Notes: generated by a model from the sequence alone, not told the origin. A stretch of 64,000 bases of DNA from Nocardiopsis coralli (GCF_014892575.1 NZ_JADBGI010000011.1:293-64292); one strand, 5' to 3'; shown: positions 8,429 through 16,600, counted from the first letter of the stretch. Numbers and translations are program-made.

Positions 8429-9323
8429 CCCCACCGGAGCGGCCGACTGGGGGCCGTCGCTGGACGACCTGCTCGGTGTCCTCGACCTCGAACGCATCGA
8501 GGTCAACATCTTCCGGGGGAGCAGCCCCTCGGAAGGGCCCCAGCGCGTGTTCGGCGGGCTCGTGGCCGGGCAGGCGCTGGTCGCCGCCGGGCGCACGGTG
8601 CCCGAGGACCGCCACGTGCACTCCCTGCACGCCTACTTCATCCGTCCCGGCGACCCCGACGTGCCCATCGTCTACGACGTGGACCGGGTGCGCGACGGGC
8701 GTTCGTTCACCACGCGCAGGGTCGTGGCGATCCAGCACGGCAAGGCGATCTTCACGCTGTCCGCCTCCTTCCACAAGGAGGAGCCGGGCCTTGACCACCA
8801 GCTCCCGATGCCGGACGTGCCCCCGCCCGAGGAACTGCCCAGCACCCGCGACCGGTTGCGTGCCGAGTTCGGCAAGGTGCCCGGGTTCGTGCGCTGGCAC
8901 CCCATCGAGATGCGACCGGTCGGCCCGCTCTCCTACGAGGCCGAACGCGACCCCGACCTGCGCACCGCCACCAACCCGGTCTGGCTCAAGGTCGACGGCA
9001 AGCTGCCCGACGACCGGCTCACGCAGGTCTGCATGATGACCTACGCCTCCGACCTGACCCTGCTCGACACCGTGCTCCTGCAGCACGGGCGTTCGTTCGC
9101 GGGGATCTCGATGGCCAGCCTCGACCACGCGATGTGGTTCCACCGGCCCTTCCGCGCCGACGAATGGCTGCTCTACGCGCAGGAGACCCCGAGCGCCCAG
9201 GGTGCGCGGGGACTGGCGCGCGGGCTCGTCTACACCCGCGACGGGCAGCTCGTCTGCTCGGTGGTGCAGGAAGGCCTGATCCGCGTCGTCGACGCCGAGG
9301 GCTGGGAGGACACCAGAGCGTGA
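8421..9323 (+). CDS. tesB: Acyl-CoA thioesterase II (TesB-like)
   Basis: A 300-residue double hot-dog thioesterase that hydrolyses acyl-CoA to free acid and CoA. The sequence runs through the family landmarks FGGLVAGQAL, the HSLHAYFIRPGD strand, DGRSFTTRRVVAIQHG, and in the second half LDHAMWFHRPFRADEWLLY. The length is normal for TesB. GGAGG precedes the ATG, which overlaps the uvrD2 stop by 8 bp, so the two are coupled. A hairpin at 9361-9395 follows the gene. Confidence 0.92.
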   Translation: MTDPTGAADWGPSLDDLLGVLDLERIEVNIFRGSSPSEGPQRVFGGLVAGQALVAAGRTVPEDRHVHSLHAYFIRPGDPDVPIVYDVDRVRDGRSFTTRRVVAIQHGKAIFTLSASFHKEEPGLDHQLPMPDVPPPEELPSTRDRLRAEFGKVPGFVRWHPIEMRPVGPLSYEAERDPDLRTATNPVWLKVDGKLPDDRLTQVCMMTYASDLTLLDTVLLQHGRSFAGISMASLDHAMWFHRPFRADEWLLYAQETPSAQGARGLARGLVYTRDGQLVCSVVQEGLIRVVDAEGWEDTRA

Positions 9324-9360
9324 CCGACGCCCCACGCAGGGCCCGGGGACCGATGCGTCG

Positions 9361-9395
9361 AGACGTCCGGAAGTTGTGGCCGGATCCGGACGTCT
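9361..9395 (+). terminator. 10-bp perfect inverted repeat after tesB
   Basis: AGACGTCCGG and CCGGACGTCT are separated by 15 nt and lie 37 bp after the thioesterase stop, just before the whiB7 promoter. There is no U-tract. It may end the uvrD2-tesB message or be a regulatory palindrome. Confidence 0.45.
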
Positions 9396-9404
9396 TCGCA
9401 GGTC

Positions 9405-9442
9405 AAAAATGGGTTGCCGGGCCTGTGGGGCCGCCGTAGTGT
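9405..9442 (+). promoter_or_regulatory. Autoregulated whiB7 promoter with AT-hook site
   Basis: -35 TTGCCG (9414-9419) and -10 TAGTGT (9437-9442) have a 17-bp spacer. An AAAAAT tract (9405-9410) sits 3 bp upstream of the -35. WhiB7 is known to activate promoters carrying an AT-rich block at just this position, bound by its AT hook, so the promoter fits autoactivation. Predicted transcription start is near 9449, giving a leader of about 630 nt. Confidence 0.75.
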
Positions 9443-9521
9443 GTAACCCGTCGCCATGACCGCCATACCGGCGCAGGTGAAAGACCCTGACGCCCGACTT
9501 CGAGGGAGGTGCCCAGATCTG

Positions 9522-9881
9522 ATGACCGACACCACGATGACCACAGGTTCCATTGCCGGCTTCGACGTGCCGTTCGTGCACACGCGTGACCTGGGTGCCA
9601 CCTGGAGTGGCCTCATCGGCGTCACCGCCGGAACCAGCGGCAAGCCCTCCAACGGGTTGCCGCACCTGCTGAAGCTCGCAGGCGAGTACCCGGGCCAGGG
9701 TCTGCAAGGACCGGCCCGTGTGAACGACCTGTGCACTGTCGCAGGAACGGGCACGCGTGTGTCCGAGTCCGGCGCCCTCGCCCGAGAGCGTGGCGAGCGT
9801 GTCATCGATCTCGTCGAAGCTACCCCGCGCTACGGCGCACCGGGGCAGTGTCCACGGAGGAATTCCGGCCCAGCGGAGTAG
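9522..9881 (+). CDS. Putative leader ORF of the whiB7 attenuator
   Basis: An unrecognised 119-residue frame inside the whiB7 leader. The ATG at 9522 is preceded by GGGAGG twelve nt upstream; an in-frame ATG at 9456 lies almost at the predicted transcription start, and another lies at 9537. The stop codon falls 20 nt before the terminator stem, the geometry expected if ribosome progress governs folding. Actinobacterial whiB7/wblC genes are known to be controlled by translation-coupled attenuation through an upstream ORF. The peptide has no family resemblance. Translation is an inference, and the functional reading frame could be shorter or different. Confidence 0.4.
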   Translation: MTDTTMTTGSIAGFDVPFVHTRDLGATWSGLIGVTAGTSGKPSNGLPHLLKLAGEYPGQGLQGPARVNDLCTVAGTGTRVSESGALARERGERVIDLVEATPRYGAPGQCPRRNSGPAE

Positions 9882-9901
9882 GCCGAGAGTTTCGTCCCGT
9901 G

Positions 9902-9936
9902 GCCGCGGACCCCGAGAAGGGGCCGCGGCTTTCTTT
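9902..9936 (+). terminator. Intrinsic terminator (attenuator) upstream of whiB7
   Basis: GCCGCGG-A-CCCC pairs with GGGGCCGCGGC around a GAGAA loop, with one bulged A, followed immediately by TTTCTTT. This is a rare true Rho-independent terminator for a GC-rich genome, and it lies about 140 nt before the whiB7 start. A second hairpin, CTCTCCCC/CGGGGAGAG, follows at 9953-9969. Confidence 0.8.
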
Positions 9937-10078
9937 GTGTCCCGATCCGAGGCTCTCCCCCGGGGAGAGGACCCAGGAACACGGATGCCAACGCAAGTCA
10001 GGTCCCTGAGTCGCCACCGAAGGCGGCACGCAACACCGACCGCGTTGAACGAAACGACACAGATGCTGGAGGGCACCG

Positions 10079-10357
10079 ATGCTCGCGTCGGTCCTGCAAA
10101 CGCCCTGGTTGGGTGAGGTCTCCGTTCCCTGCCGTTACGAGCCCGACCTGTTCTTCGCCGAGGCGCCCGCCGATGTCGAGGCGGCCAAGGCCGTCTGCGG
10201 CGCCTGCCCGGTCAAGGAACAGTGCCTGTCCGACGCCCTCGAGCGGCGTGAGCCCTGGGGTGTCTGGGGTGGAGAGCTGCTCGTCTCCGGCCAGGTCGTG
10301 GCGCGCAAGCGCCCCCGCGGCCGGCCGCGCAAGAACCCCGCGCCGGCCGCGGCCTGA
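10079..10357 (+). CDS. whiB7: WhiB7-type transcriptional activator of antibiotic resistance
   Basis: A 92-residue Wbl iron-sulfur regulator. It has four cysteines for a [4Fe-4S] cluster (Cys18, then CGACPVKEQC), the GVWGGE turn that contacts sigma-A, and a C-terminal AT hook RGRPRK near residue 80 that separates WhiB7/WblC from other Wbl proteins. In mycobacteria and Streptomyces this protein activates intrinsic resistance genes after ribosome-targeting antibiotics. The ATG follows GGAGGG at seven nt. Synteny with uvrD2 and mycoredoxin agrees with M. tuberculosis. It is regulated by its own AT-preceded promoter and by leader attenuation. Confidence 0.95.
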   Translation: MLASVLQTPWLGEVSVPCRYEPDLFFAEAPADVEAAKAVCGACPVKEQCLSDALERREPWGVWGGELLVSGQVVARKRPRGRPRKNPAPAAA

Positions 10358-10407
10358 ACGGCCCACCCGACCCGTCCCGCACCGACCCTGCACCGAAGGA
10401 ACGAACG

Positions 10408-10572
10408 ATGATGCTGTACGAACTGCTGCGCCTCGCCGAGGAGACCGACCAGGAACGCCGGATGGAACTGCAGAGCACCAGGCTCGGCGCCCGCCGGCTG
10501 CGCGCCCGTCAGCGTGCGGAGCGCCGCACGGAGGACGCGCTCATGGAACTGGCGTGGTCACGGCTGTGTTGA
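10408..10572 (+). CDS. Small hypothetical protein downstream of whiB7
   Basis: A 54-residue frame starting MMLYELLRLAEETDQERR, rich in Arg/Glu/Leu and predicted wholly helical with amphipathic periodicity. AAGGA lies eight nt before the ATG. It begins 50 bp after whiB7 and ends just before a strong hairpin, so it probably shares the whiB7 transcript and stress regulation. No family is recognised. The AEE/ERR/QRAERRTED spacing would suit a short coiled coil. The good ribosome site and operon position support it being real; there is no homology evidence here. Confidence 0.6.
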   Translation: MMLYELLRLAEETDQERRMELQSTRLGARRLRARQRAERRTEDALMELAWSRLC

Positions 10573-10585
10573 CCGGATGAACACT

Positions 10586-10620
10586 GGGCGGGCCGGGGTC
10601 GAACGGGCCCCGGCCCGCCC
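10586..10620 (+). terminator. Strong GC hairpin ending the whiB7 operon
   Basis: A perfect 13-bp stem, GGGCGGGCCGGGG with CCCCGGCCCGCCC, has a 9-nt loop and sits 13 bp after the small ORF. It has no U-tract, as is common for terminator hairpins in this clade. Confidence 0.65.
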
Positions 10621-10686
10621 GCGTGCGTATCGAACCGGCAAAACTGGACATGCGGAACCTGTTCGTGAGGGACGCGCTCGACTAAC

Positions 10687-11247
10687 GTGAGGGGCGTGCC
10701 CTCGAACCCCAAGATCGAGGTGCGACGCAGTTCCCGTCGTCGGCGGACCGTGTCCGCGTACCGGGACGGGGACACCACGGTCGTCCTCGTGCCCGCCTCC
10801 TTCTCCCACGCTGAGGAACAGCGGTGGGTGGGACGGATGCTGCGCAAGCTGGAGGCAAAGCAGGGGCGCCGCCACTCCGGGGACGAGGAACTCCTCGAAC
10901 GCGCGGTCGAGCTGGCCCGGCGGTACCTGGACGGCACGGAGTTGCCCGAGAGCGTGCGGTGGGTCGACAACCAGAACGCGCGCTGGGGTTCGTGCACGCC
11001 GGAGAGCCGTACGATCCGTATCTCCCGGCGGCTGGAGGACATGCCCGCCTGGGTCGTGGACTACGTGCTCGTGCACGAGCTCGCGCATCTGCGCATCCCC
11101 ACGCACGGCCGCGACTTCTGGGACCTCGTGGCCCGGTACCCGAAGGCCGAGCGCGCCCGCGGTTACCTCGAGGGTTTCAGCGCCGCCGCACGGACCGAAC
11201 CCCCCGAGCCCGACGAGGGCCTGCCCGAGGGCACCGTCACCGACTGA
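10687..11247 (+). CDS. YgjP/SprT-like (DUF45) zinc metallopeptidase
   Basis: A 186-residue protein with the zincin motif HELAHLRIPTHGRDFW (HExxH followed by a third His), preceded by the family-typical RWGSCTPESRTIRISRRL and DYVLVHELAHL. Homologues called YgjP or M48-like are putative metal-dependent proteases; their substrates are unknown. The GTG at 10687 is the longest sensible start and the GTG at 10696 is an alternative. It is convergent with the membrane protein gene, with 8 bp between stops. Confidence 0.85.
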   Translation: MRGVPSNPKIEVRRSSRRRRTVSAYRDGDTTVVLVPASFSHAEEQRWVGRMLRKLEAKQGRRHSGDEELLERAVELARRYLDGTELPESVRWVDNQNARWGSCTPESRTIRISRRLEDMPAWVVDYVLVHELAHLRIPTHGRDFWDLVARYPKAERARGYLEGFSAAARTEPPEPDEGLPEGTVTD

Positions 11248-11255
11248 TCCCGGGG

Positions 11256-11624
11256 TCAGGAGGCCAGGCGGGCGACGCGCTCGCGGGCGTCGGTGAGGCG
11301 TGAGCCCACCTGGGCGTGGCCGACGAGGGTCACCAGGAGCAGGGCGCCGAAGAACACCAGGTGGAACGGGGTCCACCCGCCCCAGTCGTCGGAGGCCAGC
11401 GCCTCCCACACGGTGACGCCCATCAGCGCCGCCATCGCCGCGATCAGGACGGGGCTCACCCGGCGGGCCCGGGCCAGCAGCTCCTCCTCGGCGACGGCGG
11501 CCTCGCGCTTGCGCAGGCGCCCGTCGAGCTTGTCCTCGACGATCTGCCGGTTGGCGTTCTCCAGGCCGCGCGCCAGCATCACGACGAGCACACCGACGAC
11601 CGCGCCGGTCGCGGTGATGATCAG
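11256..11624 (-). CDS. Small two-to-three-helix membrane protein
   Basis: About 122 residues. There is an N-terminal hydrophobic segment (SLIITATGAVVGVLVVML), a charged Arg/Glu/Lys stretch (residues about 20-55), then two further hydrophobic segments (VLIAAMAALMGVTVW and HLVFFGALLLVTLVG). No family is recognised. The start is unresolved: the frame has no ATG or GTG at the expected point. A CTG at 11624 would overlap the NUDIX stop by 4 bp with GGAGG 14 nt upstream; an in-frame GTG lies at 11591 and the first ATG only at 11579. The overlap shows it is translated with the NUDIX gene. Confidence 0.65.
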   Translation of the reverse strand: MIITATGAVVGVLVVMLARGLENANRQIVEDKLDGRLRKREAAVAEEELLARARRVSPVLIAAMAALMGVTVWEALASDDWGGWTPFHLVFFGALLLVTLVGHAQVGSRLTDARERVARLAS

Positions 11625-12199
11625 GGAGACGATGACGGCCTCCGGGGGCCGGTGTTCTCGGCCGCGACCGCACGGGAGGCCGCGCGCACGAGGGCGCGCA
11701 CCGAGTCGTCGGTCGGATCGGGCAGCTCCCGGACGGGGAACCACCCGAGGTCCGTGGACTCGTCGGGGTCGCGCACCAGGACGGCGTCCTCCGGCGCGAC
11801 CGCCGCGAACTGCACGTCCAGGTGGTGGGTGCCCCCGCCGCACGGCACCGCGTGGCGGTCCAGCCGCACGGGGTCGGGCAGCACGCGCACACCGTGGATC
11901 CCGGACTCCTCGGTGGCCTCACGCAGGGCAGAGGCCACCAGCGTGGTGTCCTCCGGCTCGCAGTGGCCGCCGGTCTGCAACCACATGCGCAACATCTTGT
12001 GGAGCGTCAGCACCACGTGCGAGCCGTCCGCGGACAGCACCGCGGCGCTGGCGGTGAGGTGGCCGGGCAGGCACTCCCTACGCATGGCGTCGGCGTGTTC
12101 GTCCAGGTGGGCGAGGTAGGAGGAGCGCAGCCCCTCCTGCTCCGCGTCGGGCGCGGCCCACCCGGCCAGGACCTCACGGGCGTCGGCGTGCAGGGACAC
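11621..12199 (-). CDS. NUDIX hydrolase
   Basis: A 192-residue protein with the Nudix box GGHCEPEDTTLVASALREATEESGI near residues 76-100, containing the REATEES core. A short helical N-terminal region comes first. It hydrolyses a nucleoside-diphosphate-linked substrate that cannot be named from sequence. The gene starts 3 bp after the DUF2342 stop and overlaps the following membrane protein, so the three form one operon on the minus strand. Confidence 0.88.
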   Translation of the reverse strand: MSLHADAREVLAGWAAPDAEQEGLRSSYLAHLDEHADAMRRECLPGHLTASAAVLSADGSHVVLTLHKMLRMWLQTGGHCEPEDTTLVASALREATEESGIHGVRVLPDPVRLDRHAVPCGGGTHHLDVQFAAVAPEDAVLVRDPDESTDLGWFPVRELPDPTDDSVRALVRAASRAVAAENTGPRRPSSSP

Positions 12200-12202
12200 G
12201 TG

Positions 12203-13627
12203 TCAGGAGTCCTCTCCGCGCTTGCCGCCGGTCTCGTCGTCGTCACCGGGCTCCTCGGGCCCCTCGGGGCTCTCCCCGGTGATCTTGCTGATGTCGAAGT
12301 CGGCGAATTCGCCCCCGCTGACGAAGGCGTCCGGGTCGTCGAGGTCGTCGCCGGTCGGCATCAGGTCGGGGTGCTCCCAGAGGGCGTCGCGCCCCTCGAC
12401 CCCTCGGGCCTCCTCCAACGCCGTCCACAGGGCCGAGGCCTCGCGCTGGCGGCGCGGGCGCAGCTCCAGCCCCACCAGGGCGGCGAAGGTGTGCTCGGCC
12501 GGGCCCCCGGTGGCGCGGCGGCGACGGGTCGCCTCGGCCAGGGCGTCGGCCTGGGGGAGACGGCCGGCGACGGCCTTGGAGACCACAGTGGACACCCACC
12601 CCTCGATGAGAGCGAGGGTCGTCTCCAGGCGGGCCAGCGCGGCCTTCTGCTGCGGGGTGTCCTCGGGCTGCAGCAGGTTCTCGCCGCCCATGCCGCCGGA
12701 CAGCGCCTCCTGCAGTGCCTCGGGGTTGTTGATGTCGATCTGTCCGAGCTTGTCCTCGAGGCCGCTGACGTCGAAGGACATCCCGGCCGCGTACTCCTCG
12801 ACCAGGCGGTAGACGTGCTGGCGCAGCCACGGCACGTGCGAGTACAGGCGGTGCACCGCCGCCTCGCGCGCGGCCAGGTACAGGCGGATCTCGTCCTCGG
12901 GGATGCCCAGGCCCTCGCCGAACTTGGACACACCGCCGGGGAGCAGCGCCGCGTGCCCCTCGCCGGCCATGGGCACGCCGATGTCGGCGGTGCCGATGAC
13001 CTCGCGGGCCAGCTCACCGATGGCCTGCCCGGCCTGCTGGCCGACCATCATGCCGCCCATCTGCTGAACCATGCCCAGCAGCGGGCCGGCGACGGACTGC
13101 ATCTCCTCGGGCAGGTTCTGCCCCATGGCGTCGACGGACTTGGAGGTCAGCGGGTCGCACAGCTGCGCCCACGAACCCATGGTCCGCTCGATCCACTCCG
13201 ACCGGGTCCAGGCCTGTGCGGTCTGGATCCCCGAAGGGAGGTCGGTGGCCTCGCCGAGCCAGAGGTCGGCCAGACGCAGGGCCTCCTCGATCTTGGCGTA
13301 GTCGGCCGGTGGCACACTGGGGTCACCGTGTTCGGCGACGGTGTGCCGGGCGATGTTCTTGGCCATGTCCCAGTTGATCCCCGACTTCGAGGACGCTTCG
13401 CCGCCACCGGAACCGGGGGCGGGCTGGGACGACATCATGTCCGCGAACTGGCGGAGCATGTCGGCCATCTGGTTCGGGTCTCCGAACGGGAAGCCGCCCG
13501 GAGTACCGGAGTCCCCCCCGCCCGGGCCGCCGCTGCTGCCGGCACCCGAGCCGGAGTCGCCGGAACGGCGCCCGGACTCGTCATCGGGATCGTTCGGCAT
13601 GCTGAAACCGAAAGGCAGGTCGCTCAC
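12203..13627 (-). CDS. Zinc-dependent metalloprotease-like protein (DUF2342)
   Basis: A 474-residue protein of the actinobacterial DUF2342/zincin_2 family, which is conserved near uvrD2 and whiB7 (Rv3195 in M. tuberculosis) and is sometimes annotated as associated with F420 biosynthesis. Visible landmarks are a Gly/Ser-rich N-terminus, the GLLGMVQQMGGMMVGQQAGQ helix region, GEGHAALLPGG, and the putative zinc-site helix AAREAAVHRLYSHVPWL. The GTG at 13627 is used; an ATG ten codons downstream is possible. Activity is unproven. It heads the minus-strand operon with the NUDIX protein and is divergent from the SDR gene. Confidence 0.87.
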   Translation of the reverse strand: MSDLPFGFSMPNDPDDESGRRSGDSGSGAGSSGGPGGGDSGTPGGFPFGDPNQMADMLRQFADMMSSQPAPGSGGGEASSKSGINWDMAKNIARHTVAEHGDPSVPPADYAKIEEALRLADLWLGEATDLPSGIQTAQAWTRSEWIERTMGSWAQLCDPLTSKSVDAMGQNLPEEMQSVAGPLLGMVQQMGGMMVGQQAGQAIGELAREVIGTADIGVPMAGEGHAALLPGGVSKFGEGLGIPEDEIRLYLAAREAAVHRLYSHVPWLRQHVYRLVEEYAAGMSFDVSGLEDKLGQIDINNPEALQEALSGGMGGENLLQPEDTPQQKAALARLETTLALIEGWVSTVVSKAVAGRLPQADALAEATRRRRATGGPAEHTFAALVGLELRPRRQREASALWTALEEARGVEGRDALWEHPDLMPTGDDLDDPDAFVSGGEFADFDISKITGESPEGPEEPGDDDETGGKRGEDS

Positions 13628-13690
13628 AATCAGACCTCAGGCAGGATTAGGTTTGGTCTCCACTGTCACGTTAGCTGGGAGTCGCCCGGA

Positions 13691-14818
13691 GTGAATACCG
13701 ATAGCAGCCAGGTTCGCCCAGAGCACAGCTCGCGCGACGGAGCCGGTTCAGTGGTCGCGGTCACCGGCGCCGCGTCGGGCGTGGGCCGGCTTCTTGTGCA
13801 ACGTCTGGCCGACGCGGAAGGTTCCTCCGCCCCGTCCGAGGTCGTGGCCGTGGACAGCGAGTTCGCGGACCTGCGCGGGGTCACGTGGCGCATCGCCGAC
13901 GTGTGCGACCCCGGCCTGGTCTCCCGTCTCGACGGGGTCGACGTGCTCGTACACACCGCCGACGACCGGTCCCCGGAGAGCAAGCCGGTCCGCCGCCGCC
14001 AGCACAACATCCGCGCCGCCCAGACGGTGCTGACCGCAGCAGCGGCCTCGGGCGTCCCGCGGGTGGTCCTGATCACCAGCACCATGGTCCACGGCGCCGA
14101 CCCCGCCAACCCGGTGCCGCTGGCCGAGGACGCCCCCCGCGTCTCCGACAACAGCGAGGGCCTCATGGGCGACTTCGCGGAGATCGAGGCGTTGGCCGAG
14201 CGCGCCCGCCGGGCCCACCCCAGCCTCTCGGTCACCGTGGTCCGTCCCGCGCCCCTGGTCGGCCCGGAGCTCGACACCCTCCTCAGCCGCCACTTCTCCG
14301 CGCCCCGCCTGCTCACCGTCAAGGGCCAGGAACAGCACTGGCAGTTCTGCCACGTCGACGACCTGGTCAGCGCGCTGGCGCACTGCGTCACCGAGGACGT
14401 GCACGGCCGCGACGGCGCCCTGGCCGTCGGCAGCGACGGGTCCCTGTCCCAGGACGAGGTCGAGCAGCTCGCCGGGATGAAGCACTTCGAGGTCGCCGCC
14501 AACCTCGCCTTCGGGGCGATCCGGCGGCTGCACAAGGCCCGCATCACCCCCGCGGCCGCCGCCGAGCTCACGTTCCTCGTGCACCCCTGCGTCGTGGACT
14601 GCGCGAGCCTGCGCGAGTCCGGGTGGAAACCCGTGTACACGAACGAGGAGGCCCTGGCCGCGCTGCTGGAGTCCCGCGAGGGCAAGCACGCCATCGTCGG
14701 CCGGAGCGTGGGGCGCAAGGAGGTCACCATCACCGCGGCGGGTGCCGCGGGTGCGGCCGCGGCCGCGATCGGTACCGCCGCCGCCATCCGCCACCTGCGC
14801 AAGCGCAAGGGCGGCTGA
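13691..14818 (+). CDS. NAD-dependent epimerase/dehydratase-like SDR protein
   Basis: A 375-residue extended short-chain dehydrogenase fold. The N-terminal dinucleotide-binding motif VTGAASGVGR (TGxxxGxG type) lies near residue 20, followed by a Rossmann domain. The usual YxxxK pair is not clear: the segment is EGLMGDFAEIEALAE, so catalysis as an epimerase is doubtful and a regulatory or binding role is possible. The C-terminus has an Ala/Gly-rich hydrophobic helix followed by HLRKRKGG, a possible membrane tether. The GTG start has GGGAG at nine nt. It is divergent from the DUF2342 gene with a 63-bp promoter region between them. Confidence 0.82.
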   Translation: MNTDSSQVRPEHSSRDGAGSVVAVTGAASGVGRLLVQRLADAEGSSAPSEVVAVDSEFADLRGVTWRIADVCDPGLVSRLDGVDVLVHTADDRSPESKPVRRRQHNIRAAQTVLTAAAASGVPRVVLITSTMVHGADPANPVPLAEDAPRVSDNSEGLMGDFAEIEALAERARRAHPSLSVTVVRPAPLVGPELDTLLSRHFSAPRLLTVKGQEQHWQFCHVDDLVSALAHCVTEDVHGRDGALAVGSDGSLSQDEVEQLAGMKHFEVAANLAFGAIRRLHKARITPAAAAELTFLVHPCVVDCASLRESGWKPVYTNEEALAALLESREGKHAIVGRSVGRKEVTITAAGAAGAAAAAIGTAAAIRHLRKRKGG

Positions 14819-14901
14819 CCGGGCCCGGAGCCCGGCCCCGGCGGACCGGACGGGTGCCCGTGCGGACGCACGCGCACGAACCGGGTTGATACGGTCGGAG
14901 C

Positions 14902-15339
14902 GTGGAAGAGATCACCCTGGCAGCCGTACGTGAGACGCCCCTGTCGGTCGACGAGGTCCTGGACTCGGTCGCCGACCCCCGAGCCGGCGGTACCGCCGTG
15001 TTCCTCGGCACCGTGCGCGACCACGACCACGGGCGCGGGGTCGCCGCGCTCGGTTACTCCGCCCACCCGACCGTCGAGGCGCAGCTGCGTTCCGTCATGG
15101 AGAAGGTCCTCGGCGACACCTCCACGGCCGGGCGCCCCGTCGTCAAGCTCGCCGCCGTGCACCGCGTCGGCGACCTGGAGATCGGCGACACCGCCGTCGT
15201 GGTCGCGGCCTCCGCCGAGCACCGGCAGGAGGCCTTCGAGGCGTGCCGCCGCCTCATCGACGACCTCAAGGCCCAGGTGCCCATCTGGAAGCGCCAGTCC
15301 TTCTCCGACGGCGACGACGAATGGGTCGGCGCCCCCTGA
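14902..15339 (+). CDS. moaE: Molybdopterin synthase catalytic subunit MoaE
   Basis: A 145-residue protein that, with thiocarboxylated MoaD, converts cyclic pyranopterin monophosphate to molybdopterin. Family features are FLGTVRDHDHGRGV, the dimer helix LRSVMEKVLGD, HRVGDLEIGDTAVVVAASAEHRQEAFEACR, and the C-terminal active-site lysine motif VPIWKRQSFSDGDDEW. The GTG start gives normal length. No moaD lies nearby, so the partner is encoded elsewhere. Confidence 0.95.
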   Translation: MEEITLAAVRETPLSVDEVLDSVADPRAGGTAVFLGTVRDHDHGRGVAALGYSAHPTVEAQLRSVMEKVLGDTSTAGRPVVKLAAVHRVGDLEIGDTAVVVAASAEHRQEAFEACRRLIDDLKAQVPIWKRQSFSDGDDEWVGAP

Positions 15340-15431
15340 GGACGCCCCGACCGGCATCCCCCTGAGGCCGTTCCGTTCCGAACCAGGGTGGTGCGCCCGC
15401 ACCGTCCCGTGACCGCAATAGTCTGTAGGGC

Positions 15432-16514
15432 ATGCTTCGTCGCGTGATGACCCTCGCTGTCGCCCTCGTCCTCCTCATCGGGCTGGGGGTCGGCAGCCTC
15501 TTCCTGCCCATGCCGTATCTGGTGGCGGCACCGGGTGCGATCGTCAACACCACGGGCGACCTGGAGGGCGAACCGGTCATCGAGATCGGGGGAGCCGACA
15601 CCTACGAGCACGACGACGGATCGCTGTCGATGGTCACGGTCCAGTACGCCGGCGGCCCCGACCACCGGCTCAACTTCTTCACCGTCATGACCTCCTGGCT
15701 CTCCCCGCGCGACGCCGTCCTGCCCGAGGAGCTGCTCTTCCCCGCCGACCGCACCCCCGAAGAGGTCAGCGAGCGCCAGAGCGTCCAGATGAACGACTCC
15801 CAGACCGAGGCCACCGCTGCCGCCCTCACCCAGCTCGGCACCGACTACGAGGCGGTGCCCGTGGTCGCCGAGGCGGTCGAGGGCATGCCGGCCGAGGGGC
15901 TCGTCGAGGCCGACGACATCGTCCTGGAGGTCGACGGAGAGCCGGTTCCCACCCACACGCAGGAGAGCGAGGGCGAGGCCGTGGGCAGCGGCGCCGTCGT
16001 CGAGATGGTCGCCGACCGTGAGCCCGGCGAACCCGTCACCCTCCTGCTCGACCGCGACGGCGAGGAGGTCGATGTCGAGCTCGAGACCGAGGAGGGCGAG
16101 GACGGCTCCGCGGCCGTCGGGGTCCTCATCGCCGACGACATGGACTTCCCGATCGACGTCGACATCACCGTCGGCCAGATCGGCGGGCCCAGCGCCGGGA
16201 TGATGTTCTCCCTCGGGATCATGGACCGCCTCAGCGAGGACGGCATCACCGGCGGCGCCGAGGTGGCGGGCTCCGGCACCATCACCGCGGAGGGCGAGGT
16301 CGGCGGTGTCAGCGGGATCCCGCAGAAGATGGTCAGCGCCCAGCAGGTCGGCGCCGAGTACTTCTTCGTCGCCTCCGACAGCTGCCCCCAGGTGAGCCAG
16401 TCCGCGGCCTACGGAGAGCTCGACGTGGTCGCCGTCGACACCCTCGACGAGGCCGTCGACGCCCTGGAGACCATCAACGCCGACGGCGACGACCTGCCCC
16501 GCTGCGAGGAGTAG
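15432..16514 (+). CDS. Membrane-anchored PDZ/Lon-like (S16) protease, YlbL family
   Basis: A 360-residue protein with one N-terminal transmembrane anchor (LAVALVLLIGLGVGSLFL), an extracytoplasmic domain, a PDZ-like segment (VAEAVEGMPAEGLVEADDIV onward) and a C-terminal S16 peptidase domain. The catalytic Ser lies in IGGPSAGMMFSLG and the Lys in GGVSGIPQKM, giving a Ser-Lys dyad. Homologues (Rv3194c, YlbL) sit beside UPF0182 genes in Actinobacteria, as here. It probably acts on exported proteins. It ends at a bidirectional hairpin shared with the PPA1309 gene. Confidence 0.92.
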   Translation: MLRRVMTLAVALVLLIGLGVGSLFLPMPYLVAAPGAIVNTTGDLEGEPVIEIGGADTYEHDDGSLSMVTVQYAGGPDHRLNFFTVMTSWLSPRDAVLPEELLFPADRTPEEVSERQSVQMNDSQTEATAAALTQLGTDYEAVPVVAEAVEGMPAEGLVEADDIVLEVDGEPVPTHTQESEGEAVGSGAVVEMVADREPGEPVTLLLDRDGEEVDVELETEEGEDGSAAVGVLIADDMDFPIDVDITVGQIGGPSAGMMFSLGIMDRLSEDGITGGAEVAGSGTITAEGEVGGVSGIPQKMVSAQQVGAEYFFVASDSCPQVSQSAAYGELDVVAVDTLDEAVDALETINADGDDLPRCEE

Positions 16515-16548
16515 CCGCCCCGGCCGCACGGCCGCCGCGAACGAGAAC

Positions 16549-16580
16549 GGCGCCGCCCCGAACAGGATCGGGGCGGCGCC
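16549..16580. terminator. Bidirectional terminator hairpin
   Basis: A perfect 12-bp stem GGCGCCGCCCCG/CGGGGCGGCGCC with an 8-nt loop lies between two converging genes, so it can serve both strands. Confidence 0.8.
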
Positions 16581-16600
16581 GTCGTCGGTCGGGTCGCGGT

